A stretch of DNA of 11,784 nucleotides from CBCXVS01 sp965178525 (GCA_965178525.1 CBCXVS010000243.1:1-11784); one strand, 5' to 3'. Numbered from the stretch's first letter, positions 1 through 7,368 are shown. Numbers and translations: made by a program. The notes: generated from the letters alone by a model not told the origin.

Positions 1-1
1 G

Positions 2-103
2 GTCAATTCGTTTCAGGCTTTTGAGTTTTTATTTCAACAAGTTGTCGCCGAATCACGGGAGGAACTTCGGTCTAGGGACACTGAAGGAACCGTCGCTCAG
101 TAG
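2..103 (+). CDS. C-terminal tail of an unidentified gene (5' end outside window)
   Basis: Reading from base 2, the frame is open for 33 codons to a TAG at 101-103. The start would lie left of the window. The encoded tail (beginning VNSFQAFEFLFQQ and ending GTVAQ) is rich in Phe, Gln, Glu and Arg and could form an amphipathic helix, which looks more like protein than the other two frames. No family is recognisable from so short a piece. Bases 104-222, between this stop and the next gene, hold no gene I can support. Confidence 0.35.
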   Translation, partial: VNSFQAFEFLFQQVVAESREELRSRDTEGTVAQ

Positions 104-222
104 ATGGTTGTGTGGTACACTCGGCTGGCAACACGCTATGTTTGGCTTACCGTGCCTGATGGTTCCCCTATCTCAGGGAAGAGAAGGAGAGGACGGCACA
201 TATTGATGAGGTACTGCATACG

Positions 223-936
223 ATGACACAACCTCAGATCATCGCAGACGCTCTGCAACAAGGGCGCATATTACTCACCGAAACCGAGGCGAAACAAGTC
301 CTGCAGGACTTGGGCATCGCGACAGCGCTGGGCCAGCTTGCGGCATCGGAGGACGAAGCCGTGCAGGCGGCGGAACAGATCGGCTTTCCGGTCGTGTTAA
401 AAGTTTCCTCCTCGGACATCGTGCACAAGTCGGACGTCGGCGGTGTTCAACTGCACTTACAAAACGCCGACGATGTGCGGCGTGCTTATCGCGCCATCAT
501 GCAGAACGTGACGGAGCGCGAGCCCAATGCGCGCCTCGACGGTGTGGCCGTGCAGCCAATGGCGCCAGAGGGTGTCGAGGTCATTATGGGCATGTCGACG
601 GATGTCTCCTTTGGGCCGGTCTTGATGTTCGGTCTGGGAGGCGTGCTGGTGGAAGTGTTGAAGGATGTCACATTCCGGATCGTGCCCGTGAGCGAGCGAG
701 ACGCCGAGGACATGATTCGCGATATCAAAGGTTTTCCGCTTCTCGACGGGTATCGTGGCGCCGCACCGGCAGATCTCGGCGCGCTGCAGCATATCCTACG
801 CACGCTCTCCGATTTTGTGGCCGCAACACCGACCGTGAAGGAAATCGATCTCAATCCAGTCTACGCCTATCCCGATGGTGCACTGGCGGTCGATGCCCAG
901 ATTATTCTCGCAGCAGAAGTGGCCTCAGCCACGTAA
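223..936 (+). CDS. ADP-forming acyl-CoA (acetyl-CoA) synthetase, beta-subunit-like ATP-grasp protein
   Basis: This 237-residue protein matches the ATP-grasp beta subunit of ADP-forming acetate/acyl-CoA ligases, which interconvert acyl-CoA, ADP and phosphate with acid, CoA and ATP in the cytoplasm. Visible signatures are the LTETEAKQVLQDLGI start of the ATP-grasp fold (18-32), FPVVLKVSS followed by HKSDVGGV (55-75), the MFGLGGVLVEVLKDVTFR nucleotide/metal loop (135-152) and the closing EIDLNPV (207-213). His68 in HKSD corresponds by motif to the beta-subunit histidine proposed to relay the phosphoryl group. The size is that of a free beta subunit; many bacterial homologues are instead fused to the alpha half. 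No alpha subunit (CoA-binding, phosphohistidine) is in the window. An in-frame stop lies at 157-159. The chosen ATG has GAGGT about 10 nt upstream. The next gene begins 12 nt after the stop, suggesting co-transcription. Confidence 0.88.
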   Translation: MTQPQIIADALQQGRILLTETEAKQVLQDLGIATALGQLAASEDEAVQAAEQIGFPVVLKVSSSDIVHKSDVGGVQLHLQNADDVRRAYRAIMQNVTEREPNARLDGVAVQPMAPEGVEVIMGMSTDVSFGPVLMFGLGGVLVEVLKDVTFRIVPVSERDAEDMIRDIKGFPLLDGYRGAAPADLGALQHILRTLSDFVAATPTVKEIDLNPVYAYPDGALAVDAQIILAAEVASAT

Positions 937-948
937 GAGGACCCCGCC

Positions 949-1563
949 ATGTCCTACAGTGAGTTCGACCTCCAGACGGCCCAACAACGTTTCGGGCTGG
1001 TCTATAACGAACGGAGCGAACTCTACCCGGTTGTCAATCCCGTGGAGCCGAGTGCATGGCTGCGGGAGGTACTCGATCATGTGGCGCCAGGGGCACTGAT
1101 GGCTCTTGAGAAAGCGCGCTCCGAGTTCATCATCGCGCCTATCCTCCTGGAGTCCGTACGGCTGACAAAGTTCGAGGTACGTCTCTTCAGTGGCGTGACG
1201 TTTAACGTCGATCCTGAACGCGGACTCCATGGCGTGTGCGATTTCATTCTGACCCGATCCCCTGAACGGCTGTTTATCCGTCATCCCGTCCTGGCGGTGG
1301 TGGAAGCGAAACGCGAAGACATTGGCGGCGGGCTGGGCCCGTGTGTCGCCGAGCTGGTTGCAGCGCAGGAATTTAACGCCCGAGCCGGAAGCGGTGAGCA
1401 GCCCGTGCACGGCGTGGTGACCACCGGTATCAATTGGCATTTTCTGCGGCTGCAAGACCAGACCGTTGATATTGACCTGAGCGGCTACCACCTCCGGCAA
1501 GTCAGCACCATCCTTGGGATTCTCACGATGATCTTATCTGATCAGACCGCAGATGAGGCGTGA
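949..1563 (+). CDS. Small protein with PD-(D/E)XK nuclease-like core
   Basis: This 204-residue cytoplasmic protein has no name I can assign. Its layout fits the PD-(D/E)XK nuclease fold: a helix with an acidic residue (SEFIIAP, Glu59), a beta-strand ending in CDF (Asp98), then VLAVVEAKRED (114-124) giving Asp98-x20-Glu119-x-Lys121, and a following helix with ELVAAQEF (135-142). Type I and III restriction subunits and many stand-alone predicted nucleases share this pattern. There is no helicase, methylase or DNA-recognition domain. The ATG is preceded by AGAGGA at 7 nt spacing. The gene sits 12 nt behind the acyl-CoA synthetase subunit and converges on coaE 20 nt downstream. The function is unknown: a nuclease is an inference from the motif, and a catalytically idle fold member remains possible. 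Confidence 0.72.
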   Translation: MSYSEFDLQTAQQRFGLVYNERSELYPVVNPVEPSAWLREVLDHVAPGALMALEKARSEFIIAPILLESVRLTKFEVRLFSGVTFNVDPERGLHGVCDFILTRSPERLFIRHPVLAVVEAKREDIGGGLGPCVAELVAAQEFNARAGSGEQPVHGVVTTGINWHFLRLQDQTVDIDLSGYHLRQVSTILGILTMILSDQTADEA

Positions 1564-1582
1564 CGGTCATGGCAGAGACCGT
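1563..1582. terminator. Stem-loop in the convergent gap, possible bidirectional terminator
   Basis: The arms ACGGTC (1563-1568) and GACCGT (1577-1582) are perfectly complementary around an 8-nt loop. The hairpin fills almost the whole 20-nt space between the TGA at 1561-1563 and the minus-strand TGA at 1584-1586. There is no T-run on either side, so it is not a canonical intrinsic terminator, but its position suits transcript ends from both directions. Confidence 0.4.
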
Positions 1583-1583
1583 A

Positions 1584-2201
1584 TCAACCCTGGAGATGCT
1601 GCCACGCACCCTCGACGGCCTGCCGCAGCTCCGATAATTCGCCGTTGTTCCAAATGACGGTATCGGCCTGCGCGATGCGCTCGTCGTTGGACATCTGCGC
1701 GTTCAGCCGGGCGCGCGCCTGGTCTGCGCTGATGTTTTTGTATTGTTGCAGTCGTGCAATGACCACCTCTTCCGTGGCCGCGACCACCCAGAGCTGCTCG
1801 ACCAGACTGCGCCAACCGGCTTCGAGAAGAATCGCCGCTTCAACGGCAACAATGCGATCCGGCCCGTGCGCCTGCATGTAGTCAATCTGCCCCTGAATAT
1901 AGGCAAAAATTTTCCCATGGGTGATGGTATTCAGCGTCTGCAGATGCTGCGGATCACTGAATACAATGGGACCGAGTTTGGTGCGATCGATGGTTCGGTC
2001 CGCGGCCATGACCGCCTCGCCAAACGCTTCGATAATCTCGCGCCAAGCCGGTGTATCGGGCTGATAGATCGCATGCCCGACTTGATCGGCATCGATGACT
2101 TCCGCGCCCAACTCCGCGAGGATCTGCGACGCCGTACTCTTGCCCGAACCCATGCCGCCCGTGATGCCTAGAACCGTAACCAATGCCCCATCTCCTCTCA
2201 T
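1584..2201 (-). CDS. coaE: Dephospho-CoA kinase
   Basis: CoaE phosphorylates the 3' hydroxyl of the ribose of dephospho-CoA, the last step of coenzyme A synthesis. All family landmarks are present: P-loop GGMGSGKS (residues 15-22), IDADQVGHAIYQP (36-48) with the catalytic DAD, the LGPIVFSDP segment, AAILLEAGW in place of the usual PLLFE-like strand, and near the end RLNAQMSNDERIAQAD followed by VIWNN. The 205-residue length is normal. The ATG overlaps the TGA of the upstream VWA gene as ATGA, indicating translational coupling. A TTG at codon 7 (2183-2181) is an attractive alternative start because GAGAGGAG at 2199-2192 sits 8 nt ahead of it and would leave the usual short lead before the P-loop. 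It is the last gene of the operon. I see no frameshift or missing residue. Confidence 0.95.
   Translation of the reverse strand: MRGDGALVTVLGITGGMGSGKSTASQILAELGAEVIDADQVGHAIYQPDTPAWREIIEAFGEAVMAADRTIDRTKLGPIVFSDPQHLQTLNTITHGKIFAYIQGQIDYMQAHGPDRIVAVEAAILLEAGWRSLVEQLWVVAATEEVVIARLQQYKNISADQARARLNAQMSNDERIAQADTVIWNNGELSELRQAVEGAWQHLQG
2192..2199 (-). promoter_or_regulatory. Strong Shine-Dalgarno inside the annotated coaE start region
   Basis: GAGAGGAG lies just after the overlapping ATGA and 8 nt before an in-frame TTG codon (2183-2181). No comparable site precedes the ATG at 2201. The spacing is ideal for initiation at TTG, which would give a 199-residue CoaE. Confidence 0.5.
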
Positions 2202-5200
2202 GTGGTTAAGCCGCGGTAGACCTTCGGCAATTCATCCGGCAACGCCGTAATATCGTCGATGACCAGATACTGCTGATCCGGACACATCTCACGCAGATAA
2301 TCATGCCCGGACGGATCCACGGTGATGCAAAACGTCCGGATGCCTTTGAGCTGCGCCTCCCGCAGCGCCATCATCGTGTCCTGAATGCCGTAGTCCTTGC
2401 TCTTGCGATCTTTGCCGTAGTCATAATCCTGCGGATAGCCGTCGCTAAGCATCAACAACGTCTTGATCCTCGCCTCCTGCCGCTCAAGCTTCCCAATGGC
2501 ATGGCGAATGGCTGGCCCCATGCGGGTACTGCGATGCGGTTTCATCGCCGCAATACGCGCTTGGATGCGCTCGTCGTAGGGCTCGCGAAACTCTTTGGCA
2601 ACAAAAAAATCGACCTGGTCGCGCCCGTAGCCCGAAAAGCCATAGACGGCATAGGCATCGCCCAGCGTTTCCAGCGCTTCCGCCATCAAGACCAATGCTT
2701 CCCGCTCCACATCGATAATGCGCCGCCGGGAGGGCGGCGGCCGTGATGCCAGAGACGGCTGTGTATCATCATCTTCCGTAATAAAACCGGAAAAATCGAA
2801 GCGGCGTGGCGGTTCTGGCTCCGGCTCCACCGGCACGCTCGTGTCCGGCAACTGCGGCACTTCGTCGTCGGTCGAGGCGCTCATATCGAGGAGAAATACC
2901 GCAGCGACATCCCGGTCGCGCTTGTGGCGCCGCATGTAGACTTTTTCTGACAGCAGATTGCCGGCGCGCCGGTCGATTAGGGCTTCAATCGCACTATCCA
3001 AATCGATCTCTTCGCCGTCGATAAGACGCTTGATCTTCTTGAATAACTCCGGCTTCAGCAATTGAAATTGCCGCCGCACCAGAGTCAGCAAGTCGGTGTA
3101 CTTCTGCCGCGTCTCCTGCACAAAGTCAATGCCGTCCTCGTCCAAGACCGTTTCGGTCAGACGGCACCACTCGCGGCGATAGTCCTGGATCAGATAATCC
3201 CATTCGTCGTAAAGAAAGACCGGGTCGTGCGACGCGAGGTCGCCAAATTCCTCCAGGAGTTCCGCGTCGAGAGCGGCGATCTCCCGCTGCAATTTGTCAT
3301 GCCGTTCTAAGGCGTCGCTGAGCTGCCCATCGCGGCCTTCCAAGTCCGTCATGAACAACCCAGACGTAGCCGATAGCTCCCCGTCCTGCAGACTCGTAAT
3401 CTCGACGTCGCCTTTTTCCAAGAGTTCCTTCAGTATCTCAGGCGGAATCGGACTCAGAGCATCCTGCAAATGTTCTAATTCCTCCGTGAGATCCTGCAGC
3501 TGCATCTTCTTCTGGATCAGCTCCGGCTTCATCTCGCCCCGATACGGCACCGGCTCCACGCCCTCGGTCGGCTCCGTGCCCTCGGGCAACATCGGCATCG
3601 TGTCCGCCCCGTCCCCAGCTTGACGGAAGAGATCGGCGAGCGACATGAGATCCGCGTCATCCGGCAAACCGTCGGCGAGCGCTTCGAGTTGCGCCACCAC
3701 ATTAGGCGCCAACTCGCTCAGCGCCAGGCGCGGAATCTGTGTCATCAGGTGGTAGCAGTCCACGACGGCATTGGCGGTATCGTACACGCTCGCAGCCACC
3801 GCCTGCACCGCCTCGGCCCGCTGCGTCAGGCGCTGTAAAAGCACCCGTAGGCCAGGCGGGACACGCGCCGAGAGACGGCGGCCGAGGGTCGCTTGCAGCA
3901 GGCCCTCCAATAGCGCCTGACGCAAAGGCAGCTCCCATACCGCCGGGCGCTGCTGCAGACTATGATGCATAAGCCGCTCGAGATCCGGCCGCAGACCTTT
4001 GTAGCGCCGTGCCAGCGTGGCATCGATGCGGGCATCTTCGAGAATCGTAAACAGGTGTCGGGCCAGATCGGGTTGCTCAAAGGCGGCAAAGAATTGCGCC
4101 AATGCCGTCCCCGCCTCGCCGTTTGCCGACGTGTCGTCACGGGGCAGGACGTGCCGTCCCTGCGGCAGGCGTTGTCTGTATGCCGTCATCGTAAAGGCAA
4201 ATGTGCCGCACGCATAGAAACCGAGCTGATGCAAAATCGCCACTTTATAGACCGCAAAATTTTCATGCGCTTGAGGAAAAGTCGCAACCTGTGCCGGCAC
4301 AAAGAGGGCGGCGCCATCCGACGTTGGCAGGTCATGTTCCCCTCGTTGCAAGCCGGCAGACATAGTTTCGGTCGTACGCAAATCGATGGGACGCCCGGCA
4401 AACCCCTCGGTGTAAAGTTGTAACACGCGCTTCGCTTCGGCAAACGAGACCTGGCCTTGTAGCTCGTGTAAACGCGCCTGCGCCGTCACGGATTCCAGCG
4501 CAAAATATGCCTCTGCCGCCAGCGTGTTCCGTGCGGCGATGTCGAGGCCCGTCGTGATCCAGTGCGGTAAGCGATCACCCGGAAGACGGCGCATCAGGTC
4601 GGGCGCCTGTTGCAGAAAGGCCAAGGTGCCGTCCGGATTCACCCTGGCGATCTCTTCACACCATTCGAGCGCCTGCCGGTGCGCCGCTGCCGGCACCAGG
4701 CTGAGCGTACCGCTCACCAAACGCAAAAATGTGTCCGCCTGTGCGACGTCAGATGCAAGTAACGTGAACACGATATCCCGCACCAGGGTCATGAGATGGG
4801 GTCCCAGCCGGTGCACCAGGTCGGGATACCGCTGCAGCGCTTGCAGTGCCAGGTCTGCCGATACCGGGACCACGCGGAGCGCCAAGTCCCAGGCGGCGCC
4901 AGGATCCGTGAGACGATCATGCTCCAGAAAGGCCCGGCTGATGTCGAAAAAGCGTCGGGCTTGGTTCCCTCCGGCGCGCGCCAAGGCCTGGGCCAACTGC
5001 TGCCAAAGGTTATAGACCGCAGGCGGATAGCGCCCATAAAGCTGCGGGCTCACTTGCAAGTACGCCACCGCCAGCGACGGCTGCGCCGGATAATGCTGTA
5101 AATACCAGTGGGCGCCGGCCGTCCAATCGCGCATCTCATCGAGCCGGCCCCGTGGCGCCATCACACGCGCGGCGCGGAAGAATGCCGTCGCCACATCGGC

Positions 5201-5515
5201 CGCATGCCGGGCCAGGACCTTGCCCTCCTCAGCCCAGTTCCACAATTCCGGCGCCCCAACCTGTCGGAGCAAGAAGGGGCTCACACGGCAAAACGCTTCC
5301 GTACTTTCCCAGGCGCGCCAGCCGCTCTGCGCTAGGTGCTCACAGTACCGCGCCCAGGTGTCCAACTCGTCGGCGCTCACCTGTCTCTGCAAGACGGCAG
5401 CCACTTCCGAGTAGCGACGGCCCAGCGAAGACGACACCGCCTTCAGACGGTCATAGACATGGGGTAGTGGAATCGAGGCTGGTTCCGGCATAGACGTGCA
5501 CACCACGCAGGGCAT
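2198..5515 (-). CDS. Giant NorD/CbbO-like VWA-domain protein, partner of the MoxR ATPase
   Basis: This 1105-residue protein is the VWA partner of the AAA+ ATPase encoded just upstream. Residues 75-345 contain four helical repeat units: LQxxPxL-type motifs have their Pro at 80, 157, 231 and 305, and aromatic helix marks lie at 112, 189, 263 and 337, so the period is 77, 74 and 74. Residues 417-530 carry the NorD-type core (HENFAVYKVAILHQ, then LEDARID near 492). An acidic coiled-coil stretch follows. GEEIDLDSAIEA and the RHKRDRDVAAVFLLD lead enter a C-terminal VWA domain with a complete MIDAS: DMSAS (Asp877, Ser879, Ser881), Thr997 in RSTRMG, and Asp1025 in LSDGYP. A Pro/Glu-rich insertion follows DMSAS. 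NorD and CbbO are usually around 600-800 residues, so this is unusually large. The ATG overlaps the upstream stop as TAATG and has no own ribosome site. The client protein is unknown. Confidence 0.88.
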   Translation of the reverse strand: MPCVVCTSMPEPASIPLPHVYDRLKAVSSSLGRRYSEVAAVLQRQVSADELDTWARYCEHLAQSGWRAWESTEAFCRVSPFLLRQVGAPELWNWAEEGKVLARHAADVATAFFRAARVMAPRGRLDEMRDWTAGAHWYLQHYPAQPSLAVAYLQVSPQLYGRYPPAVYNLWQQLAQALARAGGNQARRFFDISRAFLEHDRLTDPGAAWDLALRVVPVSADLALQALQRYPDLVHRLGPHLMTLVRDIVFTLLASDVAQADTFLRLVSGTLSLVPAAAHRQALEWCEEIARVNPDGTLAFLQQAPDLMRRLPGDRLPHWITTGLDIAARNTLAAEAYFALESVTAQARLHELQGQVSFAEAKRVLQLYTEGFAGRPIDLRTTETMSAGLQRGEHDLPTSDGAALFVPAQVATFPQAHENFAVYKVAILHQLGFYACGTFAFTMTAYRQRLPQGRHVLPRDDTSANGEAGTALAQFFAAFEQPDLARHLFTILEDARIDATLARRYKGLRPDLERLMHHSLQQRPAVWELPLRQALLEGLLQATLGRRLSARVPPGLRVLLQRLTQRAEAVQAVAASVYDTANAVVDCYHLMTQIPRLALSELAPNVVAQLEALADGLPDDADLMSLADLFRQAGDGADTMPMLPEGTEPTEGVEPVPYRGEMKPELIQKKMQLQDLTEELEHLQDALSPIPPEILKELLEKGDVEITSLQDGELSATSGLFMTDLEGRDGQLSDALERHDKLQREIAALDAELLEEFGDLASHDPVFLYDEWDYLIQDYRREWCRLTETVLDEDGIDFVQETRQKYTDLLTLVRRQFQLLKPELFKKIKRLIDGEEIDLDSAIEALIDRRAGNLLSEKVYMRRHKRDRDVAAVFLLDMSASTDDEVPQLPDTSVPVEPEPEPPRRFDFSGFITEDDDTQPSLASRPPPSRRRIIDVEREALVLMAEALETLGDAYAVYGFSGYGRDQVDFFVAKEFREPYDERIQARIAAMKPHRSTRMGPAIRHAIGKLERQEARIKTLLMLSDGYPQDYDYGKDRKSKDYGIQDTMMALREAQLKGIRTFCITVDPSGHDYLREMCPDQQYLVIDDITALPDELPKVYRGLTT

Positions 5516-6399
5516 TAGGGGAAAATCGTCGCGACGATCTCCGCCACGGCGCGTTGGACTTCCGCATCATCCGTAATGGCCCGGCTAATGGCCACATCAC
5601 AGGCACGGTGCACGCGAATACCGCGGGCGATGAGCTGTCCCGCATAGACCAGCAACCGTGTGCTCACGCCCTCCTCAAAGCCATGCTGCCGCAGATGCCG
5701 CACCTTCGCCCCCAAGGCCGCCAGGTCTGCCGCAATCTCGACATCCACACCGCTTTCATGGGCGATAATGCGCGTCTCGGCATCTTCGGAAGGGTAGTCG
5801 AACTCCAACGACACAAAACGCTGTCGCGTGCTGGGTTTGAGGTCTTTGAGCACGCTCTGATAGCCCGGATTGTATGACAGGACGAGCAGAAAATGTTCAT
5901 GCGCATCGAGAATGATGCCGCGCTTCTCGACCGGTAGGATACGCCGGTAATCGGTCAGCGCATGGATCAGAACCGTCGTATCTTTTCGCGCTTCGACAAT
6001 CTCATCGAGATAACACATGGCGCCCGAGCGGACGGCGCGGGTCAGCGGGCCATCGAGCCAGACGGTTTCCTCGCCAACCAATAAATAGCGCCCCACCAGA
6101 TCCGTTGCACTGAGATCCTCGTGACACGCCACCGTGATCAGCGGCGTGGCCAGCCCGATATGCGCCTCCGAGGCAACTGGCGCCTGACGGTAGAGGTGAT
6201 AGGCCATGTATTCCACGAACCGAGTCTTACCGCATCCCGTCGGGCCCTTCAGCAAGACCGGCAGACGCGCTTCGTAAGCGGCGCGAAACACGTCGACTTC
6301 ATCGGCGATCGGCAGATAGTATGGTTCCGCCTCGAGACTGTATGCCTCCACGGTCGGCATATCCCGTCCGGGAATGGCCTGGGTATCGACTGTATCCAT
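5515..6399 (-). CDS. MoxR-family AAA+ ATPase, NorQ/CbbQ/GvpN type
   Basis: This is a 294-residue AAA+ ATPase of the group that remodels or activates protein complexes with a VWA partner (NorQ-NorD for NO reductase, CbbQ-CbbO for Rubisco). Motifs in order: Walker A GPTGCGKT (52-59), HEDLSATDLVGRY (93-105), Walker B MCYLDEI (128-134), sensor 1 SYNPGYQ (175-181), arginine-finger region RQRF (192-195) and GVSTRLL (244-250). The frame is open upstream to an ATG at 6495, but the ATG at 6399 is preferred. It overlaps the PHP stop as TAATG, has GAGGGG upstream, and the 32 extra residues would lie inside the PHP gene. The gene is flanked by one-base overlaps on both sides, so PHP, ATPase and VWA protein are probably made in fixed ratio. 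No classical client gene (cbbLS, norBC, gvp) is in the window. Confidence 0.93.
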   Translation of the reverse strand: MDTVDTQAIPGRDMPTVEAYSLEAEPYYLPIADEVDVFRAAYEARLPVLLKGPTGCGKTRFVEYMAYHLYRQAPVASEAHIGLATPLITVACHEDLSATDLVGRYLLVGEETVWLDGPLTRAVRSGAMCYLDEIVEARKDTTVLIHALTDYRRILPVEKRGIILDAHEHFLLVLSYNPGYQSVLKDLKPSTRQRFVSLEFDYPSEDAETRIIAHESGVDVEIAADLAALGAKVRHLRQHGFEEGVSTRLLVYAGQLIARGIRVHRACDVAISRAITDDAEVQRAVAEIVATIFP

Positions 6400-7106
6400 T
6401 ATCGCCACCCCTCGATCTGCTGAAAATGCGCCGAGGTGTGGCTCACCGTATACGAGAAGCCCGCTGGCGCTTTTTGCAACATCACGGCCCGGCATCGGCG
6501 CTGTTTTAGGGCGGCGATGATATCAGCCTCGGTCCGAATCGGATCGTCGAACTGCGTGGCAAAGCGCCCAATGCCAAGATCGGAATGCGCATCACTGCCG
6601 CCGGTTGGGGCCTGGCCGAGGTAGTCGCACACTTCCATCGCCAGCTTGTTTTCGCGGTCAATACTACCCCCATTACAGACTTCGATGCCATCGGTGAGGT
6701 TGAAAAGCGTCCGATGCGCCGCCTCCTGCAGCGACTGCGGCGCCTCTTCCTGGCCATTGCGAAAATCGCGGGTAAAGATGCGCCGAAACGGATGCGCCGC
6801 GACCATGGCGCCGCCGGCCTCATCCACGACTTGCCGAAGCTTCTCCGCCCGCAAAATCCCCGGCATGTACGCATCCAGGCCATACACCAGAATGTGCCCC
6901 AGATCGGTGCTGACTTCCATGCCGCGTAAAAAGAGAAAATCGTGCTCGGCAGCCAGCTCGCGCACGGCAAAACGGTCCCAGCAGCGGTCGTGTTCCGTCA
7001 CCACAACCCCATCTAACCCAAGCTGTTTGGCCTGTTGAATAAGTTCGAGAGGGCCCAAATTGCTATCCGACGATGTAGTGGTATGTATATGCAAATCAAA
7101 TATCAC
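6399..7106 (-). CDS. PHP-family metal-dependent phosphoesterase
   Basis: This 235-residue PHP (polymerase and histidinol phosphatase) domain enzyme is expected to hydrolyse phosphoester bonds with a multi-metal centre. All metal-binding positions can be seen: DLHIHT with His6 and His8, Asp14, TEHD with His39, GMEVST with Glu64, LGHILVYG with His71, AAHPFRR with His105, and GGSDAH with Asp172 and His174. It is a free-standing domain without a polymerase or ATPase module. The start is GTG at 7106: an in-frame TGA lies two codons upstream, and AAGGA sits 8 nt before the GTG. It is the first gene of the operon and its stop overlaps the MoxR ATPase start by one base. The substrate could be a nucleic acid, nucleotide or small phosphoester and cannot be told from sequence. 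Confidence 0.92.
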   Translation of the reverse strand: MIFDLHIHTTTSSDSNLGPLELIQQAKQLGLDGVVVTEHDRCWDRFAVRELAAEHDFLFLRGMEVSTDLGHILVYGLDAYMPGILRAEKLRQVVDEAGGAMVAAHPFRRIFTRDFRNGQEEAPQSLQEAAHRTLFNLTDGIEVCNGGSIDRENKLAMEVCDYLGQAPTGGSDAHSDLGIGRFATQFDDPIRTEADIIAALKQRRCRAVMLQKAPAGFSYTVSHTSAHFQQIEGWR

Positions 7107-7198
7107 GCGTCATATCCTTATCGCTCGCCATCACTCGCGGCCCAACGGCGTCGTACTCAGTTGTCGCGGAGGAGATGGAAATGCTCAGAAGTGGCGCA

Positions 7199-7228
7199 GA
7201 TATAGCATCTTTATACACGTGATGTCAA
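7199..7228 (-). promoter_or_regulatory. Probable sigma70-type promoter of the PHP-MoxR-VWA-coaE operon
   Basis: On the minus strand a perfect -35 hexamer TTGACA (7228-7223) is followed, after 18 bp, by TATATC (7204-7199), which matches four of six bases of the -10 consensus. Transcription would begin near 7192 and leave a leader of about 85 nt before the GTG at 7106. No other good promoter for the operon is obvious. Confidence 0.5.
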
Positions 7229-7292
7229 ATGAAAACGCCACGCATGCACTCACAGCGCTGACGCTATCTTTGGTGTTCCTCTACATTTTTTC

Positions 7293-7321
7293 TTGCTGAC
7301 GATTATACCGGATGGTATAGT
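7293..7321 (+). promoter_or_regulatory. Promoter-like site with overlapping palindromic operator
   Basis: A -10-like TATAGT (7316-7321, five of six consensus) lies 17 bp after a weak -35 TTGCTG (7293-7298). The perfect inverted repeat TATACC-GGAT-GGTATA occupies 7304-7319 and so covers the spacer and most of the -10. Small XRE-type regulators and antitoxins commonly bind such palindromes to repress their own promoter, and an XRE-type HTH remnant starts at 7369. The pairing of operator and regulator is inferred. Confidence 0.5.
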
Positions 7322-7368
7322 ACGCATAAAATATCCCTGCTACATAATCGCAAATTTTTCATGTACTT

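Noticed and set aside
21..206. A 61-codon plus-strand frame in the region before the acyl-CoA synthetase
   Set aside because: It has no SD and no family-like pattern, and overlaps a more protein-like open tail in frame 2.
206..226. A six-codon frame (MRYCIR) ending in an ATGA overlap with the acyl-CoA synthetase start
   Set aside because: The nearest AAGGAG is too far upstream and nothing else supports translation.
925..1500. A 191-codon minus-strand frame opposite the nuclease-like gene
   Set aside because: No domain signature or ribosome site; the plus-strand frame has SD, motif set and operon spacing.
2303..5493. Many plus-strand frames of 70-163 codons opposite the VWA gene
   Set aside because: They mirror the GC-rich codons of the minus-strand gene, show no recognisable domains, and the minus-strand frame has a continuous family match.
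6400..6495. A longer N-terminus for the MoxR ATPase from the ATG at 6495
   Set aside because: The 32 extra residues lie inside the PHP gene and are not family-like, while the ATG at 6399 has an SD and a TAATG junction.
7222..7299. A short hydrophobic peptide (MSNENATHALTALTLSLVF...) that could be a type I toxin
   Set aside because: There is no ribosome site, no antisense RNA promoter that I can identify, and the stretch overlaps promoter sequence.
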